Shown here: piece after piece, positions 7,856-18,517 of the stretch
How positions within the stretch are numbered: position 1 is the first letter of the stretch
How the letters are laid out: the number at the start of each line of letters is the position of its first letter
DNA from: Choristoneura fumiferana
Taxonomy: Eukaryota > Arthropoda > Insecta > Lepidoptera > Tortricidae
Direction of reading: 5' to 3'
Length of the DNA: 64,000 nucleotides
Assembly: GCF_025370935.1 (NCBI RefSeq)
Contig: NC_133495.1
Coordinates: 4,270,646-4,334,645 of the forward strand
The notes under the pieces: generated by a model
The model's input: the letters and a program-made list of their open reading frames with translations, nothing else
Databases searched by the model: none
Told to the model about the DNA's origin: nothing
Made by a program: the position numbers and the translations under genes

Positions 7856-9757
7856 AGGTAGGCAGCGCTAGTGTTGCCATGAAGCTATTACCATGAGGGT
7901 AGATAGCGCTAGTGTTATTATGAGGGTAGACGGTGATAGTGTCGCCATGAGGGTAGGCAACGCTTGTGTTCCCATGAGGGTAGACAGCGCTAGTGTTACC
8001 ATGAGGATGGGCAGTGCTAGTATCGCCCTTTGGGCAGGCAGCGCTAGTGTTGTCAGGAGGCTAGGCAGCTATAGTGTCGCCATGAAGCTATTACCATGAG
8101 GGTAGATAGCGCTAGTGTTATTATGAGGGTAGACGGTGCTAGTGTCGCCATGAGGGTAGGCAACGCTTGTGTTCTCATGAGGGTAGACAGCGCTAGTGTT
8201 ACCATGAGGACGGGCAGTGCTAGTGTCGCCCTTTGGGTAGGCAGCGCTAGTGTTGTCAGGAGGCTAGGCAGCTCTAGTGTCGCCATGAAGCTATTACCAT
8301 GAGGGTAGATAGCGCTAGTGTTATTATGAGGGTAGACGGTGCTAGTGTCGCCATGAGGGTAGGCAACGCTTGTGTTCTCATGAGGGTAGACAGCGCTAGT
8401 GTTACCATAAGGACGGGCAGTGCTAGTGTCGCCCTTTGGGTAGGCAGCGCTAGTGTTGCCATGAGACTAGGCAGCTCTAGTGTCGCCATGAAGCTATTAC
8501 CATGAGGGTAGATAGCGCTAGTGTTATTATGAGGGTAGACGGTGCTAGTGTCGCCATGAGGGTAGGCAACGCTTGTGTTCTCATGAGGGTAGACAGCGCT
8601 AGTGTTACCATGAGGACGGGCAGTGCTAGTGTCGCCCTTTGGGTAGGCAGCGCTAGTGTTGTCAGGAGGCTAGGCAGCTCTAGTGTCGCCATGAAGCTAT
8701 TACCATGAGGGTAGATAGCGCTAGTGTTATTATGAGGGTAGACAGTGCTAGTGTCGCCATGAGGGTAGGCAACGCTTGTGTTCTCATGAGGGTAGACAGC
8801 GCTAGTGTTACCATAAGGACGGGCAGTGCTAGTGTCGCCCTTTGGGTAGGCAGCGCTAGTGTTGTCAGGAGGCTAGGCAGCTCTAGTGTCGCCATGAAGC
8901 TATTACCATGAGGGTAGATAGCGCTAGTGTTATTATGAGGGTAGACGGTGCTAGTGCCGCCATGAGGGTAGGCAACGCTTGTGTTCTCATGAGGGTAGAC
9001 AGCGCTAGTGTTACCATAAGGACGGGCAGTGCTAGTGTCGCCCTTTGGCTAGGCAGCGCTAGTGTTGTCAGGAGGCTAGGCAGCTCTAGTGTCGCCATGA
9101 AGCTATTACCATGAGGGTAGATAGCGCTAGTGTTATTATGAGGGTAGACAGTGCTAGTGTCGCCATGAGGGTAGGCAACGCTTGTGTTCTCATGAGGGTA
9201 GACAGCGCTAGTGTTACCATAAGGACGGGCAGTGCTAGTGTCGCCCTTTGGGTAGGCAGCGCTAGTGTTGCCATGAGACTAGGCAGCTCTAGTGTCGCCA
9301 TGAAGCTATTACCATGAGGGTAGATAGCGCTAGTGTTATTATGAGGGTAGACGGTGCTAGTGCCGCCATGAGGGTAGGCAACGCTTTTGTTCTCATGAGG
9401 GTAGACAGCGCTAGTGTTACCATAAGGACGGGCAGTGCTAGTGTCGCCCTTTGGGTAGGCAGCGCTAGTGTTGTCAGGAGGCTAGGCAGCTCTAGTGTCG
9501 CCATGAAGCTATTACCATGAGGGTAGATAGCGCTAGTGTTATTATGAGGGTAGACGGTGCTAGTGCCGCCATGAGGGTAGGCAACGCTTGTGTTCTCATG
9601 AGGGTAGACAGCGCTAGTGTTACCATAAGGACGGGCAGTGCTAGTGTCGCCCTTTGGGTAGGCAGCTCTAGTGTCGCCATGAGGATGGCAGCGCTATTAT
9701 TTCTATGAAGGTAGACAGGGCTAGTGTTGCCATAAGGATAGTCAGCGCTGGTGTTAA
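7856..9757. repeat. Higher-order tandem repeat: 203-bp unit of seven 27-mers plus a 14-mer
   Basis: The base unit is about 27 bp (type GGGTAGACAGCGCTAGTGTT plus ACCATGA). Seven distinguishable 27-mers and a truncated 14-mer (AGCTATTACCATGA) form a 203-bp higher-order unit. Eight complete units start at 7897, 8100, 8303, 8506, 8709, 8912, 9115 and 9318; a ninth from 9521 decays after five monomers. Nearly every monomer holds the palindrome AGCGCT or a CTAGTG word. Because 27 is a multiple of three the monomers are open in several frames on both strands, but 203 is not, so every unit shifts frame. The encoded nonamers (MRVDSASVI type) are therefore not likely to be a protein. Confidence 0.95.
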
Positions 9758-10406
9758 AACCGTTTCTGAAATTTATCTTTCCTTACTTTGTTATTGGTAC
9801 AATGTACTCTATCTGGTCCCCTATTATGCCATTAAAAAAAACGGTGTTCTGAGTTGAAAATCGACAGTATTTTTTTTATTAATTAACAGACCGTTTCAAC
9901 TTCCACCTGTCGTTTTTGCGAAATTGGCGAATTGACCCACTTATTCAAATTTTACGACACGACAAGGCTGAAGCCAGCTATATTTGCATTTTTATTTAAC
10001 AAATTTAATTATTATGATTTAAATTTTGTCTCTCAGTATGTTAAGTCTGCAGTAGAAAGAATGAGCAGTTGTATAGCTCGAAACAGTTCATGATTGAGTA
10101 ACAAATTATCTGCACAAATTTTAAATTTTTTAACATACGAGTAGTAGGATGATTTGATGTCGTAGAATATTTTACACCACGCTCATTTACTTTCTGCCAC
10201 GAACTAACTAACTTGAGCTTTGAGTGCTGGACAACGGATAAACATAAGGATGACGTGATGATTCGAGTATAAATTTATATGCATAACACAAGTAATATGT
10301 CTGCCACAACCGGGGGACCTCCAGGCTAGAGACCCTGGCTTCATAGTCAGTATTACCCACTAGGTTATTTATCGTGATTTCCACTCTATCGGTTTATCAC
10401 TGTGTA
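9758..10406. other. Intergenic, nothing assignable
   Basis: AT-rich DNA. A fragment with CCGGGGGACCTCCAGGCTAG and CTTCATAGTCAG at 10312-10352 may be a decayed minus-strand SINE head. No gene seen. Confidence 0.35.
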
Positions 10407-10540
10407 CGGTCAGCATCTAAAGTAGCTGGTTACTTTTTTACTCTGTCACATTAACACATTTGTCAATCTTGTATGGCGCTAAGTACGTGGCTGTAAAACA
10501 ACAAAGTACAAAAGTAACCAGCTACTTTTGATGCTGACAG
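10407..10540. mobile_element. Mariner-like MITE with TA duplication
   Basis: Left arm CGGTCAGCATCTAAAGTAGC and right arm (inverse) CAGCTACTTTTGATGCTGACAG, flanked by TA at 10405-10406 and 10541-10542. The arms continue through GGTTACTTTT/AAAAGTAACC to about 30 bp. Same end family as the 44-bp unit at 3786-3829. Confidence 0.75.
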
Positions 10541-10785
10541 TACATACCGATGTAACATTAAGATGTTATAATCGTATTCTTTGTTTGATTCTTGAGCGTA
10601 TATGATTCACGCATGCCCGTCGAACTGTGTGTCATCCATTGGATAGAATATTTGATATTTAGTACCAGACAATGAGTCATGCGCGATTGTAAAATAACTA
10701 TACTATTGTATTTTTACCCCAGACGAAACAGAAGTCGTGTTTTGTTTTCACTGGCTTTTTTATATCTCGCGTCTGTTAGGGCTAG

Positions 10786-10891
10786 GGACGCTGTTTTGCA
10801 ATACTGAGTCAACCCACAGTCATTTTGCAATACAATGTCAACTGTTAAAATTATTTTCTAAGGGTTGACACACTATTGCATAGCAGCGTCC
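10786..10891. mobile_element. Foldback MITE with GGACGCTG ends
   Basis: Left end GGACGCTGTTTTGCAATACTGAGTCAACCC, right end (inverse) GGACGCTGCTATGCAATAGTGTGTCAACCC; 26 of 30 positions agree. A CAGTCATTTTGCAATACAATGTCAA repeat of the arm lies inside. Confidence 0.7.
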
Positions 10892-11449
10892 ACTGTTATG
10901 ATATTAAATAAATAAATATAATATAGCTTTGTGGGACTGAACTTTTCGAACTGGGATAAAAGTGGATGTAAGATGTGGCTGCCCTTTCTGAATAGTCTCT
11001 TACCTAATTATAACAAGTGTCATATATTTCCTTTGACTATTATTCAATTATTTAAACCAAGTCAAGATATATTAATAATATACTTGTGATTTAATACCCG
11101 ATTATTTCTAACGTAAGTAATATAATTTTTGACTTGCCTATTCATTAGCTACTTATTAGAAAAATACTTCTTTAGTGTCTAAAGTGATGTATTTTTATCA
11201 CAATTACCGATTTTAGGTGCAGAAACGGTGTTTGTTCTAAGAAACGAAAAAAAACTTAAGTAGACCCCTGGTTGATTGGATCAAAATTATTGCAAATTAA
11301 ATCGAGTATAGTCGTCTTCAATAGGTCGAATTACCAATCATCCTGTATCTATACCAACATATTCACTTTATGTATTACGATACATAACTTTAGGGATATG
11401 ATTACACCATGTTCCTACAACAACTTTTTCTTTTGATTGCTCTTTTCTA

Positions 11450-11577
11450 CCACTCAAAGGTTGACTGGCAGAGATCCCTTCAGGGATACGTCCGTCTTTG
11501 TACTTAACAGAATTTTTTGTAACGTTTTTGTGTTTCCTTTTGGTACAATAAAGAGTAAGTATAAACAAACAAACAAG
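11450..11577 (+). mobile_element. LINE 3'UTR tail (ATCCCTTCAGGGAT type)
   Basis: Contains GGTTGACTGGCAGAGATCCC, the small palindrome ATCCCTTCAGGGAT, CCGTCTTTGTAC and ends TGGTACAATAAAGAGTAAG before (AAAC)n. The complement of this order is seen at 42305-42425 (TTTATTGTACAAAATA, ATCCCTTTAAGGGATTTCTA, AGTCAACC) and partly at 29548-29635. A 3' tail of a non-LTR element with AATAAA-like end. Confidence 0.6.
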
Positions 11578-12482
11578 CAAACAGCTCCGTAATTCATAGC
11601 GGTAGGGTGAGCCCGTCCAATTGGTCCAATCTCATTAGAATCACATAAGCGCAAGGTGCGCGCGCGCATGCCCCGCACCTGCGGAGTCGACGCACTCGGC
11701 ACGAGCGTTTTTAGTAGGTTGTTGATGTTGAGATTAATTAGGCAGAAATATGTAGAGATCATGTTTTCATTGAGAGACGTTTTGTTTGTCATATTTTTTT
11801 GTATAGTTAAAGTGAGATTTTTGTTTCCATGTCAAAGCTTTACTTAGCTCGCGTAACTTTTTTCACTACTTCTATAAACATTACCTACGTTACGTTTGAA
11901 ATTGTGACAAATTCTTAAGATTTTATGAAGGAAAACAGGCCTTCTGACTGGACTCTATTAAAAGAAAAAAGTGCCTAATAGTTTTAAATTACTCTTAGTA
12001 GGAAAGTCAAGTTTTCAATTATTTCCTTGAAAGGTCATAAGTCAAAAAAAAAAGAAAAAAATTAAAAGTGATTTGTCACAAGGCCTTTTTTATTAGATTC
12101 TAAATAATAATGAAAACTGAGAATGATGGTTTTAGAAATATTTTACTTAAAGCTTACATAAACTTTTACGAGATATCTCAATCTAGTTACATACTTTTCG
12201 ATAAGTTCTTATAAGAATTTAACAACAGAATGGAAAAGCAATCAGAATTACTACCCCACGTTTTTATTGAAATCAATCCCCGATTGAAATCGCGTTTCCT
12301 GTTTTTTGTCACCGCCATTATAAAAGCGTAATAAATGCAAATGGCTAATAATAATGGATTAGGTTTTAGCAACATTGTCACCCATTAGGAATAAATAAAT
12401 AACTGTGATAGACAATGAAGTAAATGGAAGAATAATCAAAAATTAACTAAAGTGGTTTCCAAGTGGATCAAATTATTCAAAA
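11578..12482. other. Intergenic, nothing assignable
   Basis: Includes a GC-rich patch at 11650-11705 with a GCGCGCGCGCATG run. Overlapping short frames on both strands (11454-11847) mark the patch rather than a gene. The remainder is AT-rich with no repeat I can place. Confidence 0.35.
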
Positions 12483-12625
12483 CTAGCTGTTGCCCGCTGC
12501 TTCGTTTGTGAAGAATTAGTTTTTCGTCCATTCGCAGAAACTTACAACTTTCCTGAATAAAAAAATCCTACTTATGTCCTTCTGAGGCCTCCTATTTCCA
12601 TACCAAATTTCGTCATGAGCGGTAA
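12483..12625 (+). mobile_element. Lep1-like repeat fragment
   Basis: Starts ACTAGCTGTTGCCCGCTGCT and continues to CCTATTTCCATACCAAATTT and TCGTCATGAGCGG. The AACTAGC..GCCCGCGGCTTCG start is shared with 48838, 51416, 52285 and 42247. Confidence 0.5.
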
Positions 12626-12699
12626 CAAATAAAAAAAAACATAATTGACATTTATATAGGTGTAAAGTTTACCCTCAGGGGCTTCGTACACTTTAACAT

Positions 12700-12832
12700 T
12701 AAATCTTGTTTGCTTCCAATCAGGGTGCAGAGACTCAAAGTGGGTCTTAGGCTCCAACACCAGATTATGCCATACTTTACGATCTTGAGCCAGCTCTTGC
12801 CAGCCTTCGACCCCAAGATCAACTACCTACCT
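12700..12832 (-). mobile_element. LINE ORF2 C-terminal fragment
   Basis: The minus strand translates from 12832 as VVDLGVEGWQELAQDRKVWH then NLVLEPKTHF, which matches the usual end of many insect non-LTR ORFs (W..LA.DR..W..LV.EAKTHFG). It is followed by lower-quality sequence to the stop near 12572. Clade not assigned. Confidence 0.6.
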
Positions 12833-12835
12833 ACC

Positions 12836-13797
12836 TACCTATCATCTGCTCCCAACCCATACTTCCCATGTCCATCTCGTCTATCTCAGGAAGCTGCGGG
12901 TGACCACAACCCGATAAACGGAGTTCACATGCGTATGCGGACAACAAACAGGAGGTTGCTGAAGCAAACATGTGATAAATGACGTGGGAACAATTATTTG
13001 TACTTTATTTAGTGCACACGGTACTAACTTAGTAATACTAACCCATTAAAATGTCGACGGTACTAATTTTCTTCCAAAAACAAAGTGCTGTGTTGCCAAC
13101 TTTTTTTGCCATATTCGCGAAAAGTGACTACCAGATAGATATTTATCTGGATAAATAGTAGGAAATATTGAACTACTGAAGTATTCTACCACTTAACTAC
13201 CAATGCACATCTCCTAACGTCTTCAGTGCACGTTCTACGGCTGGATATATGATGATGATGATGATGATTGAACTACTAACATAAATAAAAATAAATTTAT
13301 AATGATAGTATCATAAGACCATCTAACGGCCACATACACGCAGCAAAATACACAAACATAACACAAATAAATGATGTTACTTGTTACTTGGCGTATTGTA
13401 AGACCGTATCATAAACAAAAAAAATATCGCCTCTATGTCGAGAAACTCTTTGATTCCTATAACAGGGGTCCATATCGGCTCGCATAATTGTTGATAGTCA
13501 TAATGTAATGTTTTTTATAATGTATTGTTATAATTATAATACAAACTTAAAATAACCTACAGTTTTGTTTAGGTGTTCATTTAAAAAAAATAATGTTTCA
13601 GCGGGAAAATAATGATGATCAAAAATTCTGACAAACATTACATTATCCTCCTGGGGTTCAAAGTGATAACACTAGTAGGTACATATTGTTAGCAATAAAA
13701 TTATATCTTTTGAATAAGGAATAAAGTGTCATTATCTCTGTATCATTCAAATTAACAAAAAAATAAATTCAACTTTATCTATGAAATTAATTTATCT
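12836..13797. other. Intergenic, nothing assignable
   Basis: AT-rich. A TGATGATGATGATGATG run at 13251-13268 after GGCTGGATATA is the tip of a SINE or LINE tail. No gene seen. Confidence 0.35.
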
Positions 13798-13865
13798 CAT
13801 TCTGAGAGGAGGCCTGTGCCCAGCAGTGGGACGTATATAGGCTGGGATTATTATTATTATTATCT
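13798..13865 (+). mobile_element. SINE family beta, 3' tip
   Basis: CTCATTCTGAGAGGAGGCCT, GTGCCCAGCAGTGGGACGTA and TATAGGCTGGGATTATTATT match the family beta tail at 32786-32860. Confidence 0.65.
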
Positions 13866-14989
13866 ATGAGACATTAAGATTTAAATTTCGATGTTAATTT
13901 TTGTTGTATGGTGGGTCGCAGGAGGTTTAGACTTGTGAAAATTATGAGACTATGAATATGCACTGCTATAATACCTAGTTTATAATATTTTCTCTTATAA
14001 ATGTATTTCCTATTAATGAAACTGATTAAGATGGAATTTGGTAAGTATGGAGATAGTTCTAACCCCGGGAAGGATTTCATCCCGGAAAATCGCGTACTTC
14101 CCGCGCAATCCCGAATCCTTCACAGACAGAGTCGCAGGCAACAACCAGTTTAATTATAAATACACTCAGGCTTATTCGCAATCATCGGCTGCTATTAGAG
14201 CTTGATTGCTGTAGAAGAAGCAAAACAAACTAAAATTATAACGGACACCCCACGAACAAAAAACTACCCCTATCCTACACGGCTTCCGGAGGCATTGTAA
14301 TATTCTACCTGTCATTCCTTTTTTTGTGAACTAACAGTTTTATAAGTTGTACAAGAATTCTTTAGCGTTTCTAATCAGACAATTTAATAACGGAACTGAT
14401 TTGTTTAAATTTAAAATCACTGCACAAATTAACCATTTTAAACAGACCTTTGATTGTACAACTTCTAAATGCAATCACAGCTCAAATTTTAAACGTATAT
14501 CGTGTAACCTTTTTGTTTTTAAGGGCCAACTTAGCATTTTGTGGATGCCATTCTAATTTCCGTTATGCGCACCATTTTATGTTAAAATTTGCTTAGGAAT
14601 TGGTCTAGTTAAGTTATTTTTTGGGACAGGATGCTTTTTTTAATACAATGCATTCAGAATCGCATGTAAAGGTTTTTAAATTAACATCAAAATTTCAAAC
14701 ACCATTTTCTCAGTAATTTAGTGGATTCACATCATCTTTAGGTAAAACACTCACACTTTCAACCAACACACTCACCTTTTCCAGTTTTCTCACATTTTTA
14801 CACTAGGTTACTCAGTGTTTACTCAGTGCGGATAAAACATGTCATATTTTTGAAACTTCCGCCTTCCAGATTACCACCCTACGTGAAATTAAGTGAAATT
14901 GGGCTCAACTACCCCAAATACCTCACGTAATCCACAGACGTTCCCTTCGAAGGGAAAGTATACTTTTCCACGCGAGATTGACACGACAA
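13866..14989. other. Intergenic, nothing assignable
   Basis: No gene or well-defined repeat. The short open frame 14347-14556 has low-complexity AT-rich composition and no splice or domain support. Confidence 0.35.
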
Positions 14990-15116
14990 AATCTTTCTGT
15001 TTGGCGTTTGTATTATTTTGGTTAAAGCCGCCAACCGTAGCAACTGGAGGTCTATGGGGATCCCCATGTCCAATAGTGGATGTCTTAGGGCTGATATGAT
15101 GATTATGATGATGGTA
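14990..15116 (+). mobile_element. Retroelement tail fragment with GATGATTATGATGATGG end
   Basis: Contains CCCCATGTCCAATAGTGGAT and GGGCTGATATGATGATTATG, the ending layout (..CAGTGGA..GGCTGATGATGATG) of the LINE/SINE tails at 6765-6850 and 16430-16497. Downstream, about 15230-15275 could be read as LMCGSEAW, a LINE-like phrase, but this is weak. Confidence 0.4.
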
Positions 15117-15358
15117 TATTAGCAACACCATTGACTTTACCGTTTCCGACGTCTGCTCTCTCCCCTCTAATTTGCCTGCCAATGACATGCCTGGCCTCGC
15201 ACGCCTGTGTCATCTCTGTCGGTTGCTAACAGAACTGTTAATGTGTGGTTCGGAGGCTTGGATGCTTATCCAAGCGATGCGGGCGTGACTGGTCAAGATA
15301 ACAGAGAGACAATAGGTGACAGGCACAAAAGATAGAAAGAAGGTTGCTTTAATAAGAC

Positions 15359-15480
15359 GGTGAATCATTGACAAATTTTACGTGACAGATAAATGTGATG
15401 CCGTCTCTGTCTGTTTTGCCCGAATAAATAGAGACGGCATCATATTAATCTGTCACATAAGATTTATCAATAACTGGTGA
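15359..15480. mobile_element. Foldback MITE (GATGCCGTCTCT arms)
   Basis: Left arm GTGACAGATAAATGTGATGCCGTCTCT and right arm AGAGACGGCATCATATTAATCTGTCAC are imperfect inverses, extending outward to GGTGAATCATTGA and TCAATAACTGGTGA. The centre is CTGTCTGTTTTGCCC. About 122 bp. Confidence 0.65.
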
Positions 15481-16115
15481 AAGGGGGCAATAATCTATCA
15501 AGCATTGATATCATATCAAGTTATGTCTAGATCTTACCTATTTAAAAATTGATTTATATCTGATACACATATATCAATATATTTTTGAAAAATCTTTTTT
15601 AAAGCGTTTTAAATCACGTGAAAGTTACCACCAACTTTCTTCCATTTTTGAGAATATTCTGCCACTTGTTAAATTATTAATTATTATTCATTAGGAATAT
15701 ATTTTAAAAAAATTGTAAATTTTTAGAAGTGATTAATCACATGAGATACCACAAACTTCTTAGCCTAAAGCTGTGACCTAGAGCTTTATTCCATTTTAGA
15801 GAATGTTCTGCAACTTGTAATTGCTATCTGTGCAAAGTGGATCAGATAATCTTATTTGTACCAACCTCTCCGCGTAAAACATGTACCTATATCAGTACAT
15901 CTACATGTAGTAAGTACAGATCTAGTCCGGTGTGGAAGCGGTGCGGTGGTATACGGCTTCCCATCTTCTCGGATTACCTTCCGAACGGACATAGGGGCAC
16001 GGTCGGTACACACCTGTATTAAATGTATGTGTGTACGAGAGCACATACACGACGTCGAACCCAATTTTGTATTTTAATGAGAGTTTAAGTTACTTAAACG
16101 TGTGACGTGGTCCTT

Positions 16116-16497
16116 CAGAGTCACGCAACGAGCTATGGAGAGCTATGCTAGCTATGCTTGGAGTTTCTTTGCGCGATAGAATCCGGAATACGGAAATTCG
16201 TCGAAGAACTAAAGTCACCGACATAGCTGGAAAAATATGCAAGTTGAAGTGGCAATGGCGGGCAACATCGCTCGAAGAACAGATAACCGTTGGGGAAGAA
16301 AAGTCCTCGAGTAGCCACCACGAACCGGAAGACGAAGCGTTGGCAGGCCTCCCACCAGGTGGACTGACGACATCGTGAAAGTTGCGGGAAACCGATAGAT
16401 GCAAGTGGCGAGATGTCGTTCATTGTGGTGTTCTAAGGGGGAGGCCTTTGTTCAGCAGTGGACGTCTTCCGGTTGATGATGATGATGATGTTTTAAG
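16116..16497 (+). mobile_element. RTE-like LINE, ORF C-terminus and tail, frameshifted
   Basis: The end of a reverse-transcriptase ORF in three frames. From about 16145: MLGVSLRDRIRNTEIRRRTK then VTDIAGKICKLKWQW. After a +1 shift: NIARRTDNRWGRKVLE. After a stop: RPRTGRRSVGRPPTR-like residues, then TDDIVKVAG. The last codons are EAFVQQWTSSG, a stop, and a (TGATGA)n tail. A small local duplication (AGCTATG) near 16136-16155 also breaks the frame. Stops and shifts make it a dead 3' fragment. Endings of this kind are common in lepidopteran RTE elements. Confidence 0.8.
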
Positions 16498-16652
16498 TTA
16501 CTTAGTTAGTTTTCGCTATTCAGCGTGGTAATGCGGCAAGTGTGATGGGCCCGGGGCAACTGGAGGGGGGCTTTTTGACTCCAATTAAAGATATATTTTT
16601 AAGTGACATAGAGAGTAATATTTTATTATTTTTATTTTAGTGTGATATATAT

Positions 16653-16653
<1 letters not shown>

Positions 16654-16738
<85 letters not shown>
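16654..16738. repeat. (TG)n microsatellite, about 85 bp
   Basis: Nearly perfect TG dinucleotide run of more than 40 repeats following a TATATATAT start. Likely length-polymorphic. Confidence 0.95.
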
Positions 16739-16739
<1 letters not shown>

Positions 16740-16920
16740 AGATCTATGGATAGTTCTTCAAAAATGATATTGAGGTTTCTAACATCATTTTAAAATCTGT
16801 ACAGGCAAAACGTCAAATATACATCGACATTATGATTTGATTAGTGTCATAGAGATGTATAGATATCTTTGAGGTTTTGGAAACGGATGTATTTATGCCC
16901 TTGACTGTACGATATTTTCC

Positions 16921-17040
16921 AGGGTCAAACGCCCGTGAAGCCTAGATGTAACCCCACTGGACGCACAGATGTGAACGCATCTGCGCACGCGTCTCGCTCG
17001 GGCGAGTCCAACGTCTTTGGCATGTCGCGTGCCCCCGTAC
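16921..17040 (+). repeat. GC-rich dispersed unit, copy 1
   Basis: AGGGTCAAACGCCC, GAAGCCTAG, CGCACAGATGTGAACGCATC, TGCGCACGCGTCTCGCTCGG, CCAACGTCTTTGGCATGTC. The same words in the same order occur at 18183-18300 about 1.25 kb away. No coding frame identified, and the unit is unlike the surrounding AT-rich DNA. Confidence 0.6.
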
Positions 17041-17245
17041 GGCATAGAAATAATAAAAATATACATACAAAAAGTTTATGGAAAACTTTCTATTTTTAAT
17101 AGAAGCTTTGTGCTGATGCTGAAAAAACGTCATATAAGTACATAGTGTGTGTGTGTGACAACGCCATCGTACAATCGAAACTTTAGCAGTCTTTATCGCG
17201 AGTATCTATATCAGCACTAAATGCGTCTTACGCTATTTTTTTTCG

Positions 17246-17565
17246 CACGCGTAAATCATTAAGCCCAGCAGTTAAATTGAAATTCGGCGATTTTTCTTAT
17301 ATTCTCATGGGAGTATCCAAAAATTAGATCTGGATTTCACTATTGCTGCACCCGCGCCGTGTCTAATTTATTGTCTCTAATCCAGCGATGGAATTGTTGA
17401 ATTTCATTCCGATCCTGTGAGAATATTGGGATATAAGGTAGCCTATGTGTTATTTCAGATGTCCAGCTATCTTCATACCAAAATTCAACCAAATTGAAGG
17501 AGTAACAAACATACACACACAAACACACACACATACTCACCAACTTACACATTTATAATATTAGT
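17246..17565 (+). mobile_element. Lep1-like repeat, long variant
   Basis: Begins with the CACGCGTAAATCATTA word shared with 52310 and 42280, contains GTATCCAAAAATTAGATCTGG, an inner AGCCTATGTGTTATTTCAGA and TGTCCAGCTATC, and ends ACACATTTATAATATTAGTAGG. That tail is shared with the units at 48838-49050 and 51416-51564. Confidence 0.6.
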
Positions 17566-18182
17566 AGGAAGCAGGATGACATGCATGATGAGAGGTCTGA
17601 ATTGTGATTACGTCAGCAATATAGAAATGAAATGTTCATAAAAATACTTTAGAGTCTATAGACTTTTTTTTTAAATCAAGATGCCCGAACCGAAAATATA
17701 ATCCATACATGGTGTTAAAAAATCTTGTACTATAATTTGACTTACATTAAGGCTACTGATATGATTCATCTATCTATCAATACATATGGCATACACCAGG
17801 GGTATTGCAGATGCGTTGCCAACCTAGAGGCCTAAGATGGGATGCCTCAAGTGCCAGTAATTTTACCGGCTGGTATGTGGGGGTTTTTGGGGATGACAAA
17901 TCGATATAGCTTGGTCTAGTAGTTGCAACAGCTCTCTATAAATATCCGAAGTTTACGTGTAATTTCATTAATTTGACGTTAACTAATTAAGTTCATAAAG
18001 TGCAGTATTTATTTGACATAAAACGTCACTTAATAAATACGATAATTATTGATGAGCGGCCGCCAGTGTTCGGAAATCGTTGTAAGCAGCCAATTGTCTC
18101 TTTTCAAAGATCTATGTGCAATCTTTGTCGCTGGGTAGTGTACTAAATGACCCCAAAGACTATAGCTTCTCTTAGTATGTGT

Positions 18183-18300
18183 CACAGGTCAAGCACCCTA
18201 GAAGCCTGGCACCCCCAATGCCGGCACAGATGCGCGCGCATCTGCGCGGGCGTCGCGCTCGGCCGCCTCTAACGTCTTCCAAGTGTCCTGCGGGTGTTGC
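18183..18300 (+). repeat. GC-rich dispersed unit, copy 2
   Basis: CAGGTCAAGCACCC, GAAGCCTGG, GGCACAGATGCGCGCGCATC, TGCGCGGGCGTCGCGCTCGG, CTAACGTCTTCCAAGTGTCC: homologous to 16921-17040 with about 75 to 80 percent word agreement by eye. Confidence 0.6.
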
Positions 18301-18517
18301 TACACCACTGAGTTTAAAGCGCACTTCATTGCGACTCGATGACGGTTAAGTTAAAATATAGGTAGGGCCAACAGAGTTGAGCAACAACGACAGCGGGGTT
18401 TTGACATTTAGTATTCTTTTTTTTCGTACCTATAGTGAATTGCAAAATGAACCAAAAGGTTTCTTTAAACTATTTTGTTTGATTTTGAACATGAAACTAC
18501 CGTGAGACTCACTCATA

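Noticed and set aside
7893..9708. Series of 68- and 71-codon frames as repeat-protein genes
   Set aside because: They come from a 27-bp (nine-codon) monomer open on both strands; the 203-bp unit is not a multiple of three, so there is no continuous coding frame.
7856..9757. CRISPR array
   Set aside because: Repeats are contiguous 27-mers without unique spacers, in a eukaryotic genome.
11454..11792. 112-codon minus-strand frame
   Set aside because: Spans a LINE tail (11450-11577) and a GC-rich patch; no domain.
15837..16077. Three overlapping frames as a gene
   Set aside because: Open in three frames at once with no domain or splice support; probably composition.
16145..16423. Independent genes on both strands
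   Set aside because: The plus strand is the C-terminus of an RTE-like LINE; minus-strand frames are shadows.
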